Source of the DNA: Arenimonas metalli CF5-1
Lineage (GTDB): Bacteria > Pseudomonadota > Gammaproteobacteria > Xanthomonadales > Xanthomonadaceae
DNA: 64,000 bases
Direction of reading: 5' to 3'
Assembly (NCBI RefSeq): GCF_000747155.1
Contig: NZ_AVCK01000055.1
Span: 62,001-126,000, forward strand
Below the pieces are notes generated by a model. It made no database searches, was not told the origin of the DNA, and worked only from the letters and a program-made list of their open reading frames with translations. Shown piece after piece: positions 38,414 to 45,933 of the stretch (the stretch's first letter is position 1; every line of letters begins with the position of its first letter). A program made the position numbers and the translations under genes.

Positions 38414-39261
38414 TTTTCAGCCAGCACGGCCGCATACCGCGCCGCCGCACCCTCGCCGTAAGGCAGGAACACCGACGGCTCCGTCAGCTCGAGCTCGAGC
38501 AGCTGCGGCCCGGTTTCGGACGGCAGCAGGTCCACGCGCGCATACACCAGCGGCCCGAAGGGCAGGGCGGCCAGCACCTGGCGCGCGACGGCGTGCTCCG
38601 CCTCGGACGGCGTGCGCGGCTGGAGGTGCTCGTCGTTGAACAGTGCGCGCGTCGCGTCCTTGCCGCGCTTGAGCAGCGGCGCCTTGCGGATGGCGTGGCT
38701 GAACTGGCCGCCGAAGAACAGCAGCGCGGTCTCGCCCTGCTCGTCGACCGCGCGCAGGTAGGGCTGCACCATCACGTGGCGGCCCTGGTCGAGCAGGCGA
38801 CGCGCGTGCGCGATCGCCGCGGGGCGGTCTTCGCGCAGGTAGCGCTGGGCGTCGCGCGAGCCGGCGCCGACGGTGGGCTTGACCACGTATTCGGCGAGGT
38901 CGGGGAAGCCGGCCGGATCCTCGCCCGGCGCGATGAAGTGGCTTTCGATCACCGGCACGCCTTTCGCGGCCAGTTCGCCCAGGTAGCGCTTGTCGGTGTT
39001 CCAGCGCACCACGTCGGGGCCGTTCCACAGCTTCGTGAGCGCGGCGGTGCGGTCGCACCAGGCCAGGAATTCCGGCAGGCGGTCGATGTAGTCCCAGGTC
39101 GAGCGCAGCAGCACCGCGTCGAAGCGCGCCCAGCTCACGGTCGGGTCGTCCCACGCGACGACGGAGACGTCGATGCCCGCGGCGTCGCAGGCCTCGCGCA
39201 GCGGCGTCAGGTCTTCGTCGAGCCCGTAGGCGGCAATCGCAGTCGCAAGCGCAAGCTTCAT
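38401..39261 (-). CDS. ATP-grasp ligase of unknown substrate
   Basis: A 286-residue ATP-grasp protein. An N-terminal domain (VVAWDDPTVSWARFDAVLLRSTWDY) precedes the nucleotide fold: EYVVKPTVGAGSRD, the HVMVQPYLRAV strand and the metal-binding end ELELTEPSVFLPYGEG. The layout resembles glutathione-synthetase-like and DcsG-like small ligases that join a carboxylate to an amine. The substrate is unknown. The C-terminal KLRD and the stop codon derive from repeat C, and repeat D lies 10 bases upstream of the ATG at 39261. Not obviously in an operon. Confidence 0.75.
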   Translation of the reverse strand: MKLALATAIAAYGLDEDLTPLREACDAAGIDVSVVAWDDPTVSWARFDAVLLRSTWDYIDRLPEFLAWCDRTAALTKLWNGPDVVRWNTDKRYLGELAAKGVPVIESHFIAPGEDPAGFPDLAEYVVKPTVGAGSRDAQRYLREDRPAAIAHARRLLDQGRHVMVQPYLRAVDEQGETALLFFGGQFSHAIRKAPLLKRGKDATRALFNDEHLQPRTPSEAEHAVARQVLAALPFGPLVYARVDLLPSETGPQLLELELTEPSVFLPYGEGAAARYAAVLAEKLRD

Positions 39262-39271
39262 GATGCTTCCC

Positions 39272-39336
39272 TGTAGGAGGGCCTTCAGGCCCGAAGCTTT
39301 CCGGCCAAAAGCTTCGGGCCTGAAGGCCCTCCTACA
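39272..39336. repeat. REP-like inverted pair D
   Basis: Both arms are the GGGCCTTCAGGCCC version of TGTAGGAGGG... in inverted orientation, spacer near CTTTCCGGCCAAAA. It fills the gap between the ETF-QO stop and the ATP-grasp start, both genes on the minus strand. Confidence 0.95.
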
Positions 39337-39340
39337 TGAT

Positions 39341-40948
39341 TCAGAGGTTCTGGTAGTTGGGGCCGGCGCCGCCCTCGGGCGTCACCCAGGTGATGATCTG
39401 GTACGGATCCTTGATGTCGCAGGTCTTGCAGTGCACGCAGTTGGCGGCGTTGATCTGCAGGCGCTTTCCCTCGGTGTCCTCGACGATCTCGTACACGCCG
39501 GCGGGGCAGAAGCGCTGGCAGGGGTTGCCGTATTCCTCGGCGCACTTCGTGATGCAGACGTCGGTGTCGGCGACCTTCAGGTGCACCGGCTGGTCTTCGT
39601 CGTGCTCGGTGGCGGCGAAGTAGACGCCGGCCAGGCGGTCGCGCGGCACCAGCGTGCGCTCGACGTAGTCGCGCTTGGGCTTCTCGGCCACGTCGAGCTT
39701 CTGCAGCGAGCTCCAGTCGGGCTTGCAGCGCCAGGTCCAGGGCGAGAGGCCCGCGGTGGCGGTTTCCCACGCGGAGTTCACCAGGCCGAACCACAGGCCT
39801 TTCTTGAAGCCGGGCTTGATGTTGCGGACTTTCCTGAGCTCGGCCATCGCCGGCGAGGCGCGCAGCTTGGCGTCGAAGCCGGCCGCGACCGGGGTTTCCT
39901 GCGCCGCCAGGTGTTCGGCCGCGAGCATGCCGCTGCGGATCGCCTGGTGCGTGCCCTTGATCTTGGGCACGTTGAGCAGGCCGGCGGTGTCGCCGATCAA
40001 CAGCGCGCCGGGCATCTCGACCTTGGGCAGCGACTGCCAGCCGCCGGTGACGATGGCGCGGGCGCCGGCGCTGAGGATGTTGCCGCCCTCGAGCAGGCCC
40101 TTCACCTGCGGGTGGTGCTTCCACTGCTGGAAGGCCTCGTAGGGCTGGTAGTTCGGGTCGCGGTAGTCGAGGCCCGAGACGTAGCCCAGCGCGATGCGGT
40201 CGCCGTCGAGGTGGTAGAGGAAGCTGCCACCGTAGGTGTGGCTGTCGGCCGGCCACCCGAGCGTGTGCACGATCTTGCCGGGCGTGACGCGGCCCGGCGG
40301 CACCTGCCAGAGTTCCTTGATGCCGATCGAGTAGTTCTGCGGGTCGGACTCGGCGTCGAGGCCGTACTTGCGCACCAGCTGCTTGGTCAGGTGGCCGCGC
40401 GCGCCCTCGGCCAGCACGGTGACCTTGGCCCGGATGTCGATGCCCTGGGTGTAGCCGGACTTCTGCGAACCGTCCTTGGCCACGCCCATGTCGCCGATGC
40501 GCACGCCGGCGACCGCGCCGTTCTCGTCAAACAGCGGCTCGGCGGCGGCGAAGCCCGGGTAGATCTCGACGCCCAGCGCCTCGGCCTGCGGCGCCAGCCA
40601 GGCGCACATCGCGCCCAGGCTGACGATGAAGTTGCCGTGGTTGGACATCTGCGGCGGCACGAACGGGAACCGGGTGCCGCCGTCCTTGGTGAGGAACCAG
40701 AACTCGTCCTCGGTGGCCGGCACGCAGACCGGTGGCGGGTTGTCGCGCCAGCCGGGCAGCAGGGCGTCCAGCGGGCCGGGCTCGATGACGGCGCCGGAGA
40801 GGATGTGGGCGCCGATGACCGAGGACTTCTCGATCACGCACACCGACAGCTCGGGTTTGAGCTGCTTGAGCCGGATCGCGAAGGACAGGCCGGCCGGGCC
40901 TGCGCCCACGGCGACCACGTCATATTCCATCACGTCACGTTCACTCAT
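39341..40948 (-). CDS. etfD: Electron-transfer flavoprotein:ubiquinone oxidoreductase
   Basis: A 535-residue membrane-associated ETF-QO passing electrons from reduced ETF to ubiquinone. The FAD loop is VGAGPAGLSFAIRLKQ (G15, G17, G20). The 4Fe-4S ligands are C481 (RFCPAGVYEI) and C504, C507, C510 (CVHCKTC). GWPADSHTYGGSFLYHL is a typical internal stretch. ATG 40948 follows a short GGA-containing Shine-Dalgarno. Partner of EtfAB encoded at 22056-23751. Its stop is 4 bases from repeat D. Confidence 0.95.
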   Translation of the reverse strand: MSERDVMEYDVVAVGAGPAGLSFAIRLKQLKPELSVCVIEKSSVIGAHILSGAVIEPGPLDALLPGWRDNPPPVCVPATEDEFWFLTKDGGTRFPFVPPQMSNHGNFIVSLGAMCAWLAPQAEALGVEIYPGFAAAEPLFDENGAVAGVRIGDMGVAKDGSQKSGYTQGIDIRAKVTVLAEGARGHLTKQLVRKYGLDAESDPQNYSIGIKELWQVPPGRVTPGKIVHTLGWPADSHTYGGSFLYHLDGDRIALGYVSGLDYRDPNYQPYEAFQQWKHHPQVKGLLEGGNILSAGARAIVTGGWQSLPKVEMPGALLIGDTAGLLNVPKIKGTHQAIRSGMLAAEHLAAQETPVAAGFDAKLRASPAMAELRKVRNIKPGFKKGLWFGLVNSAWETATAGLSPWTWRCKPDWSSLQKLDVAEKPKRDYVERTLVPRDRLAGVYFAATEHDEDQPVHLKVADTDVCITKCAEEYGNPCQRFCPAGVYEIVEDTEGKRLQINAANCVHCKTCDIKDPYQIITWVTPEGGAGPNYQNL

Positions 40949-41047
40949 TTTCCAAGGCTCCGTACGGCAAGGTTCGGATTGTCCCGGTTTGCCCGGGGCC
41001 GGGCAATCAAGGACACTTCACGCAGCCCTGACCGGACGCCCGCCCGC

Positions 41048-42394
41048 ATGACAGCCAGCCCCGACGCCCTTCGCCAGGCCCCGCTCTACCGCGTGCTGCA
41101 CGCCCTGGCCAAAGGGGAAACCAGCAGCGAGGCCCTGACCGGCGCCTGCCTGGCCGCGATCGCGCGCGATGGCAACCTCAACGCCTGGACCTGGGTGGAC
41201 GCCGCCGGTGCCCTGGCCGCCGCCCGTGCCAGCGACGAGCGCCGCGCCGAAGGCAAGCCGCTGGGCCGTCTGGACGGCGTGCCGATCGCGGTGAACGACA
41301 ACTTCGACATCGCCGGCATGCCCACCGGCCTGGGCCTGCCGGGCCACCCGGGCCTGGCCGAGGAAGACGCCCACGCGGTGCGGCGCCTGCGCGGCGCCGG
41401 CGCGGTGTTCCTGGGCAAGACCAATATCGACGAGGCGGCGTTCGGAACCGTGGGCCGCAACCCGCACCACGGCGACGTGCGCAACCCGGTGCATCCGGAC
41501 CGCGCGGCCGGCGGTGCCTCCGCGGGTGCGGCAGTCGCGGTGGCCGCGGGCCACGCGATCGCGGCGCTGGGCTCGGACACGCTGGGCGCGGTGCGCATCC
41601 CGGCGGCGTTCTGCGGGCTGGTGGCGCACAAGCCCACCTTCGGCGAAATCAGCTGCCGCGGCATGGCCGCCGCGCTGCGCCGGCTCGATTGCGTGGGCCT
41701 GGTCACGCGCACCGTGCAGGACGCCGGGCTGCTGCTGCCGGTGCTCACCGGCTACGACGCCGGCGACCCGCGCTCGCGCAAGCGCCGTGTTCCGCTGTCG
41801 CCGCCGGACTGGGTGCCGGGTGAACTCAAGGCCGGCGTGGTCGCCGACCTGTCCGTGCTGGGCGTGGATGCCGCGGTCGCCGAGAGCTTCAGCGCGGTGA
41901 TGGCGCGGGTGGCGCCGGTGTTCGGCAGCGCGCTGCCGGTGGCGCTGGAAGTGGCGCCGCTGGAAGTCGCCGCCACCCGTCGCGCGGCGCTGCTGCTGAT
42001 GGAGGCCGAGATCCTGGCCGCGCATGAGCCTCGCCTCGAGGGTGCTTCCACCCGCCTGCGCTGGCTGCTCGATTTCGCAAAGCGCAAGACCGCGGCCGAT
42101 TTCGCGCGCGCCGACCTGCGCCTGGACCAGCACGTGGTGCGCGTGCGCCGCCTGTTCGAACAGTTCGACGTGCTGCTGCTGCCGACCACCGCGGCGGCGC
42201 CGCCGGCCTACGGCGCCGACGAGCCGGCCAACCTGGCCGACCTCACCGCACTTGCCTCCCTGGCCGGCTGCCCGGCACTGAGCCTGCCGCTGCCCGGCGG
42301 CCTGGGCCTCCAGCTCGTCGGCGCCCCGGGCTCCGACCTGCGCCTCCTCGAACTTGCCGGCGTGATTGCGGCGGTCGCCGACACCGGGGAATAG
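41048..42394 (+). CDS. Amidase-signature fold protein lacking the catalytic triad
   Basis: A 448-residue protein clearly of the amidase signature family (GatA/AtzF fold): GRLDGVPIAVNDNFDIAGM, GAVFLGKTNIDEAAFG, GGASAGAAVAVAAG, LGSDTLGAVRIPAAFCG and VAHKPTFGEI. All three catalytic positions are changed: the Lys of VKDN is Asn83, the cis-Ser of GGSSSG is Ala157, and the nucleophilic Ser of DTGGS is Ala181. The rest of the fold is well kept and the frame is intact, so this reads as a maintained pseudoenzyme rather than a decaying gene. ATG 41048. It stands alone, 99 bases from the divergent ETF-QO gene. The function is unknown, perhaps binding or scaffolding. Confidence 0.8.
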   Translation: MTASPDALRQAPLYRVLHALAKGETSSEALTGACLAAIARDGNLNAWTWVDAAGALAAARASDERRAEGKPLGRLDGVPIAVNDNFDIAGMPTGLGLPGHPGLAEEDAHAVRRLRGAGAVFLGKTNIDEAAFGTVGRNPHHGDVRNPVHPDRAAGGASAGAAVAVAAGHAIAALGSDTLGAVRIPAAFCGLVAHKPTFGEISCRGMAAALRRLDCVGLVTRTVQDAGLLLPVLTGYDAGDPRSRKRRVPLSPPDWVPGELKAGVVADLSVLGVDAAVAESFSAVMARVAPVFGSALPVALEVAPLEVAATRRAALLLMEAEILAAHEPRLEGASTRLRWLLDFAKRKTAADFARADLRLDQHVVRVRRLFEQFDVLLLPTTAAAPPAYGADEPANLADLTALASLAGCPALSLPLPGGLGLQLVGAPGSDLRLLELAGVIAAVADTGE

Positions 42395-42400
42395 TTTTTT

Positions 42401-42534
42401 AGCCACGGATGAACACAGATGAACACAGATGTGGTCCGGCAAGCGTTTGATGGCTGGCAAAGAGCGCTTCCGACGTTGACTTGAGCCACCCTGGCTTCTT
42501 CTTTATCCGTGTTCATCTGTGTTCATCCGTGGCT
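42401..42534. repeat. Inverted repeat of the CCACGGATGAACACAGAT type
   Basis: Thirty-base arms (42401-42430 and 42505-42534) made of tandem GATGAACAC units, one mismatch, flanked by a T6 tract on the left. The 74 bases between hold nothing recognisable. It separates the amidase-fold gene from alkB and may end transcription of the former. Confidence 0.9.
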
Positions 42535-42539
42535 GAAGA

Positions 42540-43139
42540 ATGCTCTACCCCATCCCCGACGGAACGCTCAGCTTCAAGCCCGACTGGCTGCCGCGCGCGG
42601 AGGCGGATGAGTTGCTGGCGGGGTTGATGGATTCGATCCGGTGGGAGACGCATCGGATCCGGATGTTCGGGCGGGAGGTGGATTCGCCGCGGTTGAGCTG
42701 CTGGATCGGTGATCCCGGCGCTTCCTATGTCTATTCGCGCACGCGCTTCGAGCCGCGGCCCTGGCCGGCGGCGCTGCAGGCGCTGCGGCCGCGCATCGAT
42801 GCCGCCGCGGGCGTGGTCATGAACAGCGTGCTGGCGAACCTCTACCGCGATGGCCGCGATGCCATGGGCTGGCACAGCGACGACGAACCCGAACTCGGTC
42901 CGCGCCCGGTGATTGCCTCCTTGAGCCTCGGCGGCACCCGCCGCTTCGCCTTCAAGCACCGCCGCGACCCCACCAAGAAATTCGCGCTCGACCTCCCGCA
43001 CGGCAGCCTGCTCGTGATGTCCGGCGAAACCCAGGCCCACTGGCGCCACGCCCTGCCCCGCACCACCCGCGAAGTCGCCCCCCGCCTGAACCTAACCTTC
43101 CGCCAAATCAAACCAAATGAACCAGGTTCATTTGTTTAA
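42540..43139 (+). CDS. alkB: AlkB-family Fe(II)/2-oxoglutarate dioxygenase
   Basis: A 199-residue AlkB-like DNA/RNA dealkylase. The iron ligands are H112 and D114 (WHSDDE) and H170 (HWRHALP). The 2-oxoglutarate binding motif RxNxTxxR ends the fold as RLNLTFR (182-188). Homologues end soon after this; here a tail QIKPNEPGSFV and the TAA stop are supplied by a family-2 palindrome (43114-43161). The ATG directly abuts an inverted repeat, and no strong Shine-Dalgarno is visible. Likely repairs alkylated bases; closest to the short single-domain ALKBH2/3-like group. Confidence 0.88.
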   Translation: MLYPIPDGTLSFKPDWLPRAEADELLAGLMDSIRWETHRIRMFGREVDSPRLSCWIGDPGASYVYSRTRFEPRPWPAALQALRPRIDAAAGVVMNSVLANLYRDGRDAMGWHSDDEPELGPRPVIASLSLGGTRRFAFKHRRDPTKKFALDLPHGSLLVMSGETQAHWRHALPRTTREVAPRLNLTFRQIKPNEPGSFV

Positions 43140-43161
43140 TGAACCTGGTTCATTTGATTGG
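43114..43161. repeat. Tandem 21-base palindromes at the alkB 3' end
   Basis: Two near-identical palindromes, AAATGAACC-A-GGTTCATTT (43115-43133) and AATGAACC-T-GGTTCATT (43138-43154), which are also inverted copies of one another. The first encodes part of the AlkB tail and the alkB stop TAA overlaps the second. Same core as the repeats at 24950 and 52917. Confidence 0.9.
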
Positions 43162-43182
43162 GAGAGCGGTAGCGGGTTCGGG

Positions 43183-43584
43183 TCACTCGGTGGCCGGGTG
43201 GGTCACGGCGTATCGCCGGGTGGTGCCCATTTTGTCGTCGTAGCACTCTGCCTCGACGCCGCCTTGCGGGGTCGCGAACAGCCGCAGGCAGAGCCCGGCG
43301 CCTTGCTGTCTTGAATCGAATATCCGCAGGCCGTTGCGCATCACGGTGTTGTAGCCGCCACCCTTCCGGTGGAAGCCGAGCAGGTAGGTGTCGTCCGCGA
43401 CCTTCAGGCGCTGGACGATTTCAGGAGGTGGCTCGCGGCTGGGGACCAGCAGCAGGGCTATCTGGATGGCGGCGCCCACCAGCACGATGGTTCCAATCAC
43501 GTCGGGGCGCTTCCAGAAACGCTGGTAGGCGGTCAGCGGTGGCTCGGCGGCCTGGCCGGTGTCGCCCGGCGACGGTGCTCCCAT
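43183..43584 (-). CDS. Single-span membrane protein, last gene of the Mla-like operon
   Basis: A 133-residue protein: cytosolic Pro-rich tail, one membrane span at about 31-47 (VIGTIVLVGAAIQIALLLV), then a soluble, probably periplasmic domain of about 85 residues with two cysteines (GLCLRLF, VEAECYDD). No family recognised. Its ATG overlaps the stop of the auxiliary lipoprotein gene (TGATG), so it is the last cistron of the lipid-transport operon and could be an accessory subunit. Confidence 0.6.
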   Translation of the reverse strand: MGAPSPGDTGQAAEPPLTAYQRFWKRPDVIGTIVLVGAAIQIALLLVPSREPPPEIVQRLKVADDTYLLGFHRKGGGYNTVMRNGLRIFDSRQQGAGLCLRLFATPQGGVEAECYDDKMGTTRRYAVTHPATE

Positions 43585-44210
43585 CAGCGCGGCGTGTCCG
43601 TTGATGGCGTTTCGCGATTCGCCTCTTGCAGGGTCCAGCCGACGAGGTCGGTGGTGAGGGCGGACATCGCGGTGCCGAAGGCGGCGACCATGTCGTCGAT
43701 TTCGGGGGAGGTGCCGGGGACGGCGTGGCGGAAGCGCCTGGCGGCGACCGTGCCGCCGCCGCGGAACTGGACCAGGCGGGCCTGCACTTCGATCACGGCC
43801 TCGGGGCGGCCGTCGACGTAGACGGTTTCGAAGGCGCGCACTTCCACCAGCAGGCCGGCGTCGCCGCGCGAGCCGCCGCCGAAGCGGCCGACGGCGGCGA
43901 GCTTGCCGGCGTCCTCGAAGCCTTCGATCAGCGCGGTCTGCAGCAGCTCCGGCGCATCGTCGGCCCAGGCGGCGCCCTTGTAGACCTGGAAGCGGTCGGG
44001 CGTGGGCCGCACCGCGATGCGCGAGGAGTCGAGCATCTGGTTGGCGGCGCTGGTGACCACCGTCAGGTGCCAGTCCACGGCGGGCCAGGCCGCATCGACC
44101 GTGACCGAGGACGCCGGCGCGAAGATCTTCACGTCGGTCTTCGGCCCGCCGATCGCGGCGCAGCCGGCCAGCAGGGTGGTGGCGCCGAGCAGGGCGATGG
44201 CACGGATCAT
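43584..44210 (-). CDS. ABC-type transport auxiliary lipoprotein (DUF330/PqiC-like)
   Basis: A 208-residue lipoprotein. The signal peptide ends at lipobox LLAGC (C17). The body resembles PqiC/DUF330 auxiliary lipoproteins of MCE transporters, including a FQVYKGAAWADDAPELLQ stretch and the later VEVRAFETVY strand. Probably anchored in the outer membrane, helping the MCE protein hand lipids across the periplasm. The start overlaps the MCE stop (ATGA) and the stop overlaps the next small gene. Confidence 0.8.
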   Translation of the reverse strand: MIRAIALLGATTLLAGCAAIGGPKTDVKIFAPASSVTVDAAWPAVDWHLTVVTSAANQMLDSSRIAVRPTPDRFQVYKGAAWADDAPELLQTALIEGFEDAGKLAAVGRFGGGSRGDAGLLVEVRAFETVYVDGRPEAVIEVQARLVQFRGGGTVAARRFRHAVPGTSPEIDDMVAAFGTAMSALTTDLVGWTLQEANRETPSTDTPR

Positions 44211-45130
44211 GGTTCGAACTCCTCGGGTTGTTCGCGGCCCAGCAGGAAGCCGGCGGGGTTGCCCTCGACCCGTTCGACCAGGTCGTCGAGCTCGCGGATC
44301 AGGCCGCGCAGCTGGCGCATGGTCGGGCCGACCTGGGACAGGCCGTCCTGGCTGAAATCGGAGATGGCGTCGCGGTTGTCGGTGAGGATGGCGTCGGCGC
44401 TGGTGCTGGCCGATTCGAGCTTGGCCAGCGTGCGGTCCAGGCGCGCGACCAGGGCCGGCAGCTCCTGCACCAGGTTGGCGTCGAGGTTGTTGATGGTGCG
44501 GTCGGCGCTGGTCAGCGTCTGCTCGAGCTTCTCGCTGGCGGCGCGGGCGTTGCGCACCAGGGCGGCGATGTCGTCGCGTTCGCTGGCGATCGAGCCGGTG
44601 ATCTGGTCGAGCTGGTCGAGCGTGCGCGTCACCCGCGCCACGTTCTCGTCGCTGAGCAGCTCGTTGATGCGGTTGACGATCTCGCTGGCGTTGGCGGCGA
44701 TGTTCTGCAGCGCCGACGGCTCGGTCTGGATGACGGCCACGCGCTGGCCCTCGCGCCGCTCGAGCGGCGGGCTGCCGGGGCTGCCGCCGGTGAGCTGGAT
44801 GATGGCGACGCCGGTGAGGCCGGTGAGCGCCAGCTTGGCGCGGGTGTCGGTCTTCACCGGCGTGTCGGCCGCCAGGCGGATGCGGGCGATCACCTTGCGC
44901 GGGTCGTCCTTGTCGAGCGAGAGCCGCCGCACGGCGCCGACGCTGATGCCGTTGTACAGCACCTGGCTGCCGACGCTCAGGCCGGTCACCGCCTCCACGA
45001 ACACCACGTCGTATTCGGTGAAGGATTTCTCGGTGGTGTACTTCGCGGCCCACAGCGCGAACAGCACCGCGAGCAGGCAGACGGCGAGCGTGAACGCGCC
45101 GATGAGCACATGGTTGGCACGGGTTTCCAT
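44207..45130 (-). CDS. MCE-domain substrate-binding protein (MlaD-like)
   Basis: A 307-residue protein with one N-terminal membrane span (about 9-28), a single MCE domain (about 38-118: YDVVFVEAVTGLSVGSQVLY, LALTGLTGVAIIQL) and a long helical coiled-coil C-terminus (about 150-290). It is longer than E. coli MlaD (183) because of that helical part, like the PqiB/LetB and mycobacterial types. It would form the periplasmic hexamer of the lipid transporter. ATG 45130, 2 bases after the ATPase stop. Confidence 0.88.
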   Translation of the reverse strand: METRANHVLIGAFTLAVCLLAVLFALWAAKYTTEKSFTEYDVVFVEAVTGLSVGSQVLYNGISVGAVRRLSLDKDDPRKVIARIRLAADTPVKTDTRAKLALTGLTGVAIIQLTGGSPGSPPLERREGQRVAVIQTEPSALQNIAANASEIVNRINELLSDENVARVTRTLDQLDQITGSIASERDDIAALVRNARAASEKLEQTLTSADRTINNLDANLVQELPALVARLDRTLAKLESASTSADAILTDNRDAISDFSQDGLSQVGPTMRQLRGLIRELDDLVERVEGNPAGFLLGREQPEEFEP

Positions 45131-45132
45131 GG

Positions 45133-45933
45133 TCAAGCCTCCTTGGCCCGGGCGGCCTGCGCGGCGCGTCCGCGCGGGCCGTGGAAATAATCCTGCACCC
45201 ACGGGTGGTCGAAGCGTTCGACCTCGGCCAGCGGGGCGTTGATGAGCACGCGCCGGTCGCCGATGACGGCGACGCGGTCGCAGATGGTGTAAAGCGTGTC
45301 GAGGTCGTGGGTGATCAGGAAGACGGTCAGCCCCAGCGCCTTCTGCAGGGTCTTGATGAGGTCGTCGAACGCGGCGGCACCGATGGGGTCGAGGCCGGCG
45401 GTGGGTTCGTCGAGGAACAGCAGCGCCGGATCCAGCGCCAAGGCCCGCGCCAGCGCCGCGCGCTTGCGCATGCCGCCCGAGAGCTGCGAAGGCAGCTTGG
45501 CGCCCGCGTCCTCGCCCAGGCCGGCCATGCGGATCTTGAGCATGGCCAGGTCGTGGATCATGTCGGGCGGCAGCGCGCCGTAGTGCTCCTTCAGCGGCAC
45601 CGAGACGTTCTCCGCCACGGTGAGCGAGGAAAACAGCGCGCCGTTCTGGAACAGCACGCCGGTGTTGAGCTCGATCACGCCGCTGGCCCGGGCGCGGTCG
45701 GACAGCGCGTCCACGCCCAGCACCTCGATGCTGCCGCCCTGCGGTTCACGCAGCCCGAGCACGGCGCGCATCAGCACCGACTTGCCGGTGCCCGAGCCGC
45801 CGACCACGCCGATGATCTCGCCGCGGCGCACGTCCAGGTCCAGGTCCTGGTGCACCACCTGCTCGCCGAAGGCGTTGCGCAGGCCGCGCACGCGGATGGC
45901 GAGTTCGGCGGCGTCGGCGGCTTCCGTGCTCAC
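45133..45933 (-). CDS. ABC transporter ATPase (MlaF-like)
   Basis: A 266-residue ATPase. Walker A GGSGTGKS (45-52), signature LSGGMRKR, Walker B LLFLDEPTAGLDP and switch ITHDLDTL. LSGGM with MRKRAALARAL is the MlaF pattern. It starts with GTG at 45933, overlapping the permease stop as GTGA; no ATG is available near. Drives lipid movement through the MlaE-like permease. Confidence 0.9.
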   Translation of the reverse strand: MSTEAADAAELAIRVRGLRNAFGEQVVHQDLDLDVRRGEIIGVVGGSGTGKSVLMRAVLGLREPQGGSIEVLGVDALSDRARASGVIELNTGVLFQNGALFSSLTVAENVSVPLKEHYGALPPDMIHDLAMLKIRMAGLGEDAGAKLPSQLSGGMRKRAALARALALDPALLFLDEPTAGLDPIGAAAFDDLIKTLQKALGLTVFLITHDLDTLYTICDRVAVIGDRRVLINAPLAEVERFDHPWVQDYFHGPRGRAAQAARAKEA

